From: Archilochus colubris
Lineage: Eukaryota; Chordata; Aves; Apodiformes; Trochilidae
NCBI GenBank assembly: GCA_023079485.1
Contig: CM041083.1
Span: 106,283,054-106,347,053 of the forward strand
Direction of reading: 5' to 3'
DNA length: 64,000 nt
The notes under the pieces are model-generated. The model did no database searches and was not told the origin of the DNA. It worked only from the letters and a program-made list of their open reading frames with translations. The position numbers and the translations under genes were made by a program. This document shows positions 50,102-59,595 of this stretch, one piece after another. Position 1 is the stretch's first letter. Every line of letters begins with the position of its first letter.

Positions 50102-50744
50102 TGATGTAAACCTTTTCAAAATTTCAAATGTTTCTTGAGCAAATTCTTTCCTGTCACCAATCCTGTAAGAATGCCTCGTTAGCACCCATTGAGACCCAAA
50201 ACTGGTCAGACCACCTTCCCGGCACTTACCCAAACAATGGGGAAATTAACAAATAGATAAGGAAAAGTCTGTTCCGGGAAACCCGTGAATTTCATTAAGT
50301 TATGCAAACGAAGACCCCCTCCTTCCTCTCCCCGTTTTCATTATAAAAACCCGACAAAAAAGAACCAAGCAGAGGGCAAGCAATCGGCGAGCAAGCAAGC
50401 GATGGACAAGCCACCAGATCAGCTATCAGCAACCAGCGAGCCATCAGCCTGGACACAGCAGCTAACTCCAGAGGCAGCCAGGAGCCAACGAGCAACCAGC
50501 CCTGAAGGCAAAGCCGAGAACAGCTCCGCAGCGGCCTGGACTTGGTAACCCGATCTCCTCTCTTTATCTGCTCTCTTATCCTTACCCTACAGTGATACCC
50601 TGTTTTATGTTCCCTGAAAATAAATCCCTATAACTTGTTAAAATCACTAAGTATTACTATTATTTTTTGTAATTCTGCGCGTCTCTGAAGCAGTGGCTGG
50701 TTTTCCTCAAACAAAATATTTAAATAATAGGTCGGATCGCGACA
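50102..50744 (+). mobile_element. Solo LTR of an endogenous retrovirus, about 643 bp
   Basis: GC- and CpG-richer than its AT-rich surroundings. Bounded by TGATGTAAAC and TCGGATCGCGACA (TG...CA) and flanked by the 5-bp direct repeat ACAAG. It contains a TATA box (TATAAAAA, 50342-50349), an octamer-like ATGCAAAC just upstream (50302-50309) and a polyadenylation signal AATAAA (50619-50624). That implies a long R of roughly 250 bp and a U5 of about 100 bp. No internal retroviral sequence is adjacent, so recombination between two LTRs left a solo copy. An 87-codon frame inside (50285-50548) is Ser/Ala/Pro-rich and matches no known protein. A 5-bp duplication fits ERV class I or III better than class II; the family is not identified. 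Confidence 0.75.
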
Positions 50745-50749
50745 ACAAG
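50745..50749 (+). repeat. Candidate 5-bp target-site duplication (right) of LTR
   Basis: ACAAG, matching 50097-50101. Confidence 0.6.
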
Positions 50750-53692
50750 TCAGACAAGAGAAGATGTAAAAAGAAAAGACAAAAGCCAGAAAGATTTCTT
50801 TGAAAGATTTTAAAAATGAAATTTCCTTCAAAGATATTATCTAAGGAACTATATTATGTTGTTCTACATTACATTCCTACCTCATCAGCCAATGCTTGTT
50901 GAGTTTTCTGTAAGTAAATATGAACTAAAGGTTTCTACCACTCAAGCTGTAGAAGGGGAATCCTAATATTCATGGTCATTTATAATTTGTTTTTTAAAAA
51001 AACCCAAAACACAACCAACCAACCAAACAAAAAAAACCCCAGAAACAACAAACAAAACAAAAACCAACCAACCAAACAAAAAAACCCCAGAAGTCCAGAC
51101 CAATGTTCCAAAGTTTTAGAATGGGTCCACAGGGTGATCTCATAAATCTCACAACAAGAGCTGGAAATGCAAGCAGTACTACGAAGAAAAAGGAAAGTTA
51201 AGCAGAAGGGAAGTACTTTCTCAAGGTCACAAAGCCAGCAAAAGGTAAAGTGTCAGGCTATGTGGCTTCAGCCATTAATCAACACTGCCCTGGACCTGGG
51301 GATTTAAAGGTGCCAGAAAGTAGGGTGCACATCCCTGCTGCATAGCTGTCAGTGGTTAAGGGTGGAACACTGAAAGGAGATTTAGAATTTCACTTCCAGG
51401 AGCTGCTACTGCAAAGTTTCTCCATGATGGACTCTTCCACTCTTAGACTTGTGCAATTGTGTGAAGCCATAATCTGGCCACAGAGTATTAGTGTAAATGC
51501 AAATTACTGTAATACCAAGAAAAGGTCAGAGAGTCTCTTACTCCCAGATGTTGTTCCGGAAAAGGTGTTTCATCTGTTCAGTGTTTGAACCAAAGATAAA
51601 ATTTCCATTTGGCTAAACTTTGCAGAGTATTACCAAAGCATTATAAACATTATACTCTAGTGATATGTCCAGATTTTCATTTGCTTATTATAAATCTAGG
51701 TTTTGGTACTGGTGTAGAAAAATTCATTTTCTGGGTGGATAATATTCCCTCCCAGACTTCTGCCTGAGAAGAAATCACAAAGAGATCATCACAAAAGCTT
51801 TTGCTAGCAGCTATCACATAGCCTGAGAATACTAGTTTTAGTTCCAAGTTTTTGTGGCTAGTAAAGTAAATATGAACCTCATGTATACTTACTTTAAAGA
51901 GTGATGGGAAAGTAATGTTTTTCCTGATTGCGGGAAAAGACAAGTCAACCATAGTGTAGGGAAGGAAATCCACTGTGTCAGCTGGCTGACCCACAGTAAA
52001 AAACAAAATGATATTTAAGAACACCTTGTCTTGACCTCATTTTCCATCCAAAAAAACATGAGAACTGGCAAGAGTGTACTGTAGCACTGTTGCAACACTG
52101 TAGGTTAAAATCAGTTTGTTATAACCATTTCATTCCTCTCATAAGTTGTGTCACTTTTATCTATTACATATAAAGACATCTGAATTTACTGTAAGAGATC
52201 CACATCAGTTTTTTCTTTCAGTTCCTTCTTTGTTTCAGTTTTAGTAACAAGCAGACTAATAGGAAGGAGAGAAACAAATACAAAGGGTCTTTACAGCATG
52301 CTGTTCTGATTAGGGATGTTCTTGTGACTAAGACAGTTACTTGAAACTCAGTTTCTGGTTCAGTTCTTGGTTCTCACTCATGCCTCCTGCATGAAATTGT
52401 ACACATCACAGAATTTTTCTCAGTTTCATCTAAAAACTGGAGGTAACCTTAATTTTACTGTGATTTTGTTACGATAGCTTCACTTACAGTTATAGGCATT
52501 ACATATACACACACCTGGACAAAAAGCAGTATCCCTCATCTCATCCTAGGTGGAATGTGCTTACTCTCAGTTATGTATACATTAAGTTTTTAAGAAATTC
52601 CTCTCAAATTCATGTAACTTTTGTGCTGATTAGGGACATCCCATCTAATATGAACAATGAACCACACTCCTTGGGTCATGTATCAGATAACAGATAGAAA
52701 CAGAAAAGGGCAATAAGCTAAGAATCAGAATTCTTCTGGCAAATATTTGAAGTAAAACATGGATTGAAAAAATACAAGCATTTGTAACAAGTGTTGCATA
52801 TTGCTCAGGGCTGAGCTCCAGCTCTAGGATTAGTAAATCTTGTTCCAGCCTGGGAAATACACTCTTCTTAATTATCAGGTTCTGTGATCTTAAAGGAGAT
52901 CTTCACTCTTTTGAAAGAACACAGGTATTTTGAGACTGAGTTTTTCCTCTGTGTCAGACACTCAGGACCAGTCACTGTGCAATGCAACACCAAAGATTCA
53001 AGAATTCTCCTTGTCCTCTCAGAAATGAACATAATTTCAGATTAACTAAAATCTAGGGCTAGCAAATAAAAGAAGACAGGAAATTACATTAGTGTTCCAC
53101 TGGTGGGATTCTACGAAAGGGTAGCAGAAACATGGTACTTTACAGGAATTTTATAAGCAAAGCTTCTGTGAGTGTCAGATTCTATGGCCAAAATAAGGTC
53201 TCCCAACATATACTCGTTGAAATACAGTAGGCATTTCAGATTTGAAATTACTTTGCCCAAAAGTTTCATCATTTCCCTTTTAATTTTATATATGCACATC
53301 AAAATACATTTGCATAGACATCTTTCTTTGTAAGAAACATTTCAAGGCTGCACATTCATAGGCTTTCATTTCTTTAACCACTTTGCACGTTTCAGTCTGG
53401 CACACCTGCAAGTTAAGGGCTGTCTAGAGAGCCAGCCTTTAGACTGGCTGGAATTTCATTTAAGACAACAATCCAAGTGCCCTGGTCTTCTCCTGCCTCC
53501 AAAACACACATGCTGAGCTTGAAAAAAAAAAAAAATCTGTAAATGTGCTGAAAGGAAATTGTAGAATGCTTTTTCCCCTACCCCCCTCTTCCTCAATGAA
53601 CTATCTCCACAGCACTATGGTAAATACCAAAAGGCAGGCTGGGAAATTCCTTTGGAAATGCTAACACATGAGTCTCATGCAATACACTGGTA
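50750..53692. other. Unique noncoding DNA with A/C-rich tract
   Basis: AT-rich. An A/C-rich tract lies at 50996-51092. An open minus frame of 115 codons at 51677-52024 has no recognisable domain. No transposon was recognised. Confidence 0.5.
50996..51092 (+). repeat. A/C-rich tract containing a 32-bp direct repeat, period 49
   Basis: AACCAACCAACCAAAC followed by an A-run, CCCC and AGAA occurs at 51013-51044 and again from 51062, an offset of 49 bp, with the second A-run one base shorter. The intervening DNA is also A/C only. The duplicated unit has the A-run then C4 end seen in the other tracts. Confidence 0.9.
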
Positions 53693-53698
53693 CTGGTC
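53693..53698 (+). repeat. 6-bp target-site duplication (left)
   Basis: CTGGTC directly left of the TGTAG end of the LTR. An exact copy sits at 54005-54010. Confidence 0.85.
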
Positions 53699-54004
53699 TG
53701 TAGCGGGAGGAGCCATTCTTGCTCCTGAAACTCGACGAGCTGCTGGTCTCTTCCAGGACTCCAGCCACCACACAGCGCTTCCAGGGTAGAAGTGTAGCGG
53801 GAAGAGCCTTTCTTGCTCCAGAGGCTCGACAAGCTGCTGGCCTCTTCATGCCTCGCACCAGAGTGAGCTGAGGTGCCTTCTGTGGGTGTGTGTCCCACCT
53901 TTATTGGCCCCCTGGTAATAGGGGGCCTGCCCTAACCAGGCACAGGTGGACTCACACCCACTCTTTGGCAACTCGAGGCACCTGGTTTATCTTGTTTCTC
54001 TACA
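53699..54004 (-). mobile_element. Solo LTR of an endogenous retrovirus, 306 bp, reverse orientation
   Basis: Ends are TGTAG...CTACA, a perfect 5-bp inverted terminal repeat, flanked by an exact 6-bp duplication CTGGTC. The minus strand is taken as sense because AATAAA (complement of 53900-53905) lies there, about 100 bp from the 5' end. A TATA box is not obvious and this AATAAAGG could itself be the TATA-like element. The 3' part in sense orientation holds a direct duplication with 94-bp spacing (53699-53755 and 53793-53849 on the + strand, both starting TGTAGCGGGA). It is GC-rich relative to its surroundings and has no internal viral sequence. A 6-bp duplication is typical of class II (alpha/beta-like) avian ERVs. 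Long frames across it are not viral proteins. Confidence 0.85.
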
Positions 54005-54010
54005 CTGGTC
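54005..54010 (+). repeat. 6-bp target-site duplication (right)
   Basis: CTGGTC, identical to 53693-53698. Confidence 0.85.
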
Positions 54011-55372
54011 ATTACCAAGCAAGGCCACTGAGAACTCTACTGTGGTGAGAAAATTCCTAGAGCCCTGGTTTAATGCAAAGACAACTCTGTAGTGAAGCTT
54101 ACTCCTGAGCACTGGAAACAAGGGCACCTGTCAGCACTAAAAATATTTGTTGGATTTTTTGACATTAAAAGACTTAGGTATGGCAAGAGGCATCTGATAT
54201 TTGTCACAGAGTCTGCAGAACAGACAGTAATTATCAGTGATTTCACCAGGCCTAGCACTGCCACATTTCTAATGGACAAGGTGGTGATACACAAGAAGCT
54301 CAGTTCAAAATGTTTATAGCTATCAGACAGGTGACCTCCCCTGGAGGAAGTACATTCTCTAAAATTAGCAGATCTTAATTGGGCATCCTCTTGTTCACTT
54401 TCAGTTTAAATTGCCAGTGACACCACAGTACGTTTTCTTTTAGTTAAGAAATACTTCATATACTCTGATGATTTATGAAATTCAGTTATTGAAGTGTTTT
54501 GCTACTACAGTACAAATCAACTTTCCTAAAGTACATGAAGAACAGTGCTGTGAGTGCTCTGTAGCGTGCAGTCTTGCTTTTATACACTAAACATTGGATC
54601 TAAATATCTGTCATAGTACTCTCCAACATTTGTGAACATCTTACCTTTCAAAAGCGTGTAATTAAACTAATGGTTTCAGTTTCCCATAATAGTCGACATT
54701 ATTGTCTCTATCAAAGCACCAACCATTTCACAATTGTTTGGCCAATTTATAATATCATTCCTAAGCATTTTACACAAGTTGAAGCTGCTTAAAATATTAT
54801 TAAATTCTCAGCTCTCAATTAATATAAGTTCTACACAAGATATAATAAAGCAAATGCCATCTACATTTCAAGAGTAGTCCATAAACTTTCTCTTTTCTAA
54901 AAATTATTCAGATTTTGAATTATTTCACATTTTGAATTTGTTGTAGCTAATTTTAAAAGAGGGCTGGAGAGAGCAAGGGTCAATTGTGATGCATTTTAGG
55001 TACAAACTTTTTTAATGGATTATTTGTTCTACATTGCTGTGAGTATTATGATAAAAATAACTAGCCAGGACACTGCTGATTTCTCTTGACATTAGTATGT
55101 AAATATTTTCTCATGTAAATATTAGCACACATTGGAAAAAAAGTTTGCAGGTGACCCATATAGGTAACTAAAGGAAGGTCTTTTTGGTAAATCAGGGAGC
55201 CTGGTATGTGTGGCACAAGGGAAGGTGCACAGGGGAAAGGTAATATTTTTCTTTTAAATAATGTATTTTAATTTTTTTTATTTTTACTTAGAAAAAAAAA
55301 AATTGACTTGAGGGTTTAGATTGATATAATTTAAAGAAAAGTGTTCCATTTAGCATTTCAAAGCAGAAAAGC

Positions 55373-55417
55373 CCCAAACCCCATTGCCAAACAAGCAACA
55401 ACAACAAAAAATATATA
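55373..55417 (+). repeat. Short A/C-rich tract
   Basis: CCCCAAACCCCATTGCCAAA then CAACAACAACAAAAAAT on the + strand. Less regular than the other A/C tracts and reversed in order (C-runs first). Confidence 0.7.
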
Positions 55418-58277
55418 ACTACAAAAACTTTACAGTGTATTGATATTTCCAGTAAATTTCAAATTGTTTCAAGTAAATATTAATTTTTTTTTTCTGAATA
55501 ACAAATTATTTGAACAAAGGGGACTCCAAAACAAACTAATCTTAGGATCCCCTTACTCAAAATATCAACTTCGTTGTGCGATAATTTTGTGTATCTAACT
55601 AGATGCTGTCTGCTCTCAGCAGATGGTAAACTTTTCAAAGTTATATGAATCTGTAAGCCCCTGGGCTTAAGTATGAGTGATTTCTGTATAGGAAATAGTA
55701 ATCACAAGCCTCCATTACAAGTTTGTCCATGTTGGTAACTTATCCAATTTCTTTGAGGATGAGGACTCATCTGTCATTGGAGAAGGCTTGTCATAGGAGG
55801 TGTGAGGATGAGAAAGTAATATGATATCCAACATAATATGTAAAGTCAACAAATTGCTGAAAATATCTTCTTCAAAAGATGTAAAATTCTGCACACTCCT
55901 TTCAAAGATGAGCTGTGTAGAAACCAATGTTACTACTAACAGTCAATTGCAATTAATTTTTTAGATTGTATTCTGAATTTGGCCTTAGCCTTCTGGCAAA
56001 GCTTAGGCTCAAACATTCGAACCAGAAGCCCTGTTGAAACAGAACATCTACCTTTTATTTCCAAGAAAGATGGAGAAAAATATATCCATCATCTTTGTAA
56101 TAAAAATAATTCTGGAAGTTCACAATTAAATACATTTAAAAATTTCAGAAGATAACACAAAAATCTTCTTCAGAAATAGCTTCATTGAACAGAAATAGGT
56201 ACTAAAAAGTCAAGCACTTAAAAGATTTTTTCTTCCTTTTTCTAATTTCAAGACCATTAAAATTCTATTTCTTTAAACCAGAAAGGGATGCTAAAATGAC
56301 GACTGACACATAATTGTCCTAATTTCTGTGAGAAGAAATTCACAGAAGCTTTCCAACTTTTTTTAAAAGGTAGAGAATAGGATTTTAAAGCTAACTTGGA
56401 ACTAAAAGGAGACTAACATTGCACTGAATATCAACACATCTCTCTAATGAGACTTTTTTACTGCACAATAAATCTTACAACAGTTTGTATATGTACTGCA
56501 ATTTCAGAATGACTCAAACAGCATTAATCAAGTGTTATGGTAACCTTGTTTTAAAGTATAAACCCAGTCAAACATTTTTATCACTCTACTTCATTTCTTA
56601 CCAATATTCTTTTAATAGGAAGGATTTTAGGATGTCCTGTGCATTTGCTTTCCTAATAAAAATGTCAGACTGCAAAGTGTACCTGCATGCCCAGAATTCT
56701 TTACTGTATTTTCTCCTCTGTGCCAGTAGTTGACATAATTTCTGCTTTGTTTAAACAGCTGGTTTTCACCCAACTTCAGGAGTTCAGAGGTACAATCAAG
56801 GCCAAGACCTCACTCTTCATAAAGAAGAAATACAGAGTACAAGGAAATAGGATGTATCACCAAACATTCACATCCCTTCCCCTCTGGGACAAGCTTGTTA
56901 AGTTAAAAGTTCCCTACTGCTTTGTTAATGCAGATTTCATCATATATCTCACAAGTCCAGTGTGTTATCATGGAATCATGATTTTCAGTGGTTTAAGGAT
57001 AAATGCATTCTACATTTTCTACGCCGTAATTCTGACTGACTCCATTGTAAATTACAGATGCCTATCACATCCTCTACTTAGATAGAGGTCTAGAACTTAT
57101 CTCACCACTTATCTCCCAATGTGACAGTGGAGAACACAGGAGATGTTTGAGACATGCTTTCAAATGAGATATAGAGTCTGAAAATGGATTTTATCAATCA
57201 TCTGCCAAGGAGAAGTGAGAGCTGGGCTTAACAAAGAGAGCAAGCCAGGACACTGGTTTGGTGGTAGCAGACAGTTCTGTAAGTCCAGTTCAAAGCAAGA
57301 TAAGGACTGGGTAAAGTTCATGACACAGAACCGGAGGCAATGTAAGTGTGAAGTCCACCCAAGAGTCAGAGCCAGCAGACCCGCTACTTACAGACCTGGC
57401 CCTGGTCCCAGCTTAAGTGAAGCTCCTTTGGTGATTAGGGCAGAAGGCCTGGGTAGGGGTCCTAGGTCAGGCCAATGAGAACAATTAAAACCATTAGAAC
57501 TCAGTCAACAGCATAATTTTCCAGTTTTTCCAAGCCTGTTTCTCTATTTCATTCAGCCTTGAGAGCTCTTTGAGGAGAATACCAGCAAGTGTCAAGAGAG
57601 ATTTTCGTATGATTTAATCTTCATTCTTTCTTTCAGGTTTTTCAGCCTTTCCAACAACATTGCTAATTTATATCATCTTTATTTTCATTTAAGATTATAA
57701 AATAGTTATGAAGCAAAAAGAAATCATCCTGCCCACATTGCAATCCTTAAATCTACTTCCTAATGTGTTGAAAAATATCCAGACTGAATCACATATTAAG
57801 GAAAGGAAACTTTCCTTAGCTACCAAAGACACATCTGTGAATAGAAAGATACTCAAATTATCATAGATCTGAGCCCCAAATCTTCTATTCCTTCAGAAGC
57901 CCTGAAGAACCAGCTGTTTCCTTTGAAATGTATTGGTTTCAGCTGAATTTCATCCAGAGACATGGAAGTTTCTGAATTTTTTTTTTCTTAGTTCAGAGTG
58001 TATCAGCAGAACAGCATGCTTAAGATGAACCAGGACTTCACCTGCAAAGGTGTGACACTTTAGAGTGTCAGATTTCCCATGTGTCAGATTTCCACTCAGG
58101 CTCTGGTAATATTTGAGTTTCTAAATGTCAGAAGCTGTTAAACATTAGAATCATCCCCTTTCACTCAGATTCAAAGTGCATCCAGTGTACCAGGGTCTCG
58201 TTTTGGGCTGCTGGTTTATGTCTGCAATCACAAAGGAGCTGACCCACACACTTTTTAAGCTTCAGGGGCTTATGGTT

Positions 58278-58341
58278 TTATATATATATATATATATATA
58301 TATCTTATATATATACTTATATACTTATATATATATATATA
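58278..58341 (+). repeat. (AT)n microsatellite, interrupted
   Basis: Alternating TA for about 25 bp, then TATCTTATATATATACTTAT-type interrupted units, ending in another run of alternating TA. Confidence 0.95.
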
Positions 58342-58402
58342 GCTATACAGATATGGCTATGTATATAAAAGTTTAGAGTCTCCTTAAAAGCATGTTTGGG
58401 AA

Positions 58403-59595
58403 ATCACAGAATCATAGCACCACAGAATGGTTTTGCTTGGAAGGGACATTAACTATCATCTAGTTTCATCACTCTGTTCATGGCCACGGACACCTCCCAC
58501 TAGATCAGGTTGATCACAGCCCTATCCAACCTGGCCTTGAACATTGCCAGGAAGGGGGCATCCACAGCTTCTCTGGGCAACCTGTTCTAGTGTTTCATCA
58601 CCCTCACAGTGAACAATTTTGTTCCTAATGTCTAATCTACCCTCCTTCAGTTTGAAACCGTTACCCCTCATCCTATTACTAAATGCCCTGTAATAAGTCC
58701 CTCTCCACCTTTTCTGTAGGCCCATAAAGATATTGGAAGGCCTCTATAATATAATCTCAGAGATTCCTCTTCTCCAGGCTATACCACCCCAGCTCTCTCA
58801 GTCTGTCTTCATAAGTGAGGTCCCTAGCCCTTTGATCCTCTTTGAGGGCCTCCTCTGGACTGACTCCAAAAACTCTCATGTCCTTCTTGAGTAGGGCATT
58901 CAAGAACTCGTCACAGTACTCCTGGTGGGTTCTCATGATAGCACTGTAGATGGGGAGAATCACCATCCTTGACATGATGGCTGCAATTCTTTCAATGCAG
59001 CCCAGGATATGGTTAGAATTCTGAGCTGCAAGTGCACATTGCTGGCTCATGTTGAGGTTCTCATCACTCATGGATGTTCTGAATCCATTCCCCACACAAC
59101 CTGCATTTGTGCCCCAGACCCAGGCTGACATGGGAGCACCTCTCAAGCCTTCCAAAATCCCTCTGCATGGCCTTTCTTCCCTTTAGTGTGTCAACCACAT
59201 CACTCAGCTTGGTATTGTCAGCAAATTTGCTGAGGATGTGTTCAGTTCCACTGTCCATGTCACTGACAACAATGTTAAGCAACTGGTCCCAGTACCAGCC
59301 CTTGAGGAATGCCACTCATCATTGGTTTCCATTTGGACATCGAACATTTGGTCCCAACTCTTTCAGTGTGGCAATCCAGCTAATTCCTTATCCACCAAGT
59401 GGTCCATCCATCAAATCCAAATATTTCCAACTTATAGACCAGGATGCTGTGTTGAATGCTTGCACAAGTTCAGGGAGATGATATCACTTTCTGCCTCCTT
59501 TTCCACTAGTGCTTCTGCTCACTCTTTTCACATTCTTAAGAACGTGTTACAGATCCCATTGTAAAAGACCACCAAATCTGTCAAACACACGAATA
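58403..59595 (-). mobile_element. CR1 LINE, about 1.2 kb, with catalytic residue replaced
   Basis: 3' end at left (TCACAGAATCATAGCACCAC, then CTTGGAAGGGACATTAACTA). Minus translations give DMDSGTEHILSKFADNTKLS (about 59200-59260), the RT catalytic motif C region with FADN in place of FADD. They then give NMSQQCALAAQNSNHILGCI (about 59000-59060) and LTYEDRLRELGWYSLEKRNL (about 58757-58820). Frame changes separate the pieces. At about 59511-59552 some 40 bp of non-CR1 sequence interrupt it, resembling 61825-61869. The 5' truncation is near 59595. Confidence 0.92.

Larger units (their letters stand above)
54011..58402. other. About 4.4 kb unique AT-rich noncoding DNA
   Basis: No gene or transposon recognised. 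Contains an A/C-rich tract (55373-55417), a somewhat GC-richer patch at about 57200-57480 with no recognisable content, and a duplicated GTGTCAGATTTCC motif at about 58065-58092. An (AT)n microsatellite lies at 58278-58341. Open + frames around 56485-57085 have no recognisable domains. Confidence 0.5.

Noticed and set aside
50285..50548. 87-codon Ser/Ala/Pro-rich + frame
   Set aside because: Entirely within the R/U5 part of a solo LTR and open because of higher GC; no recognisable family.
53593..53898. 101-codon minus frame and overlapping 65-codon frame
   Set aside because: They lie across the solo LTR and its duplicated segment; the translation resembles no viral or host protein.
56014..56023. 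GGTTCGAATG on the minus strand, resembling a tRNA B box
   Set aside because: No A box or cloverleaf stems could be found around it.
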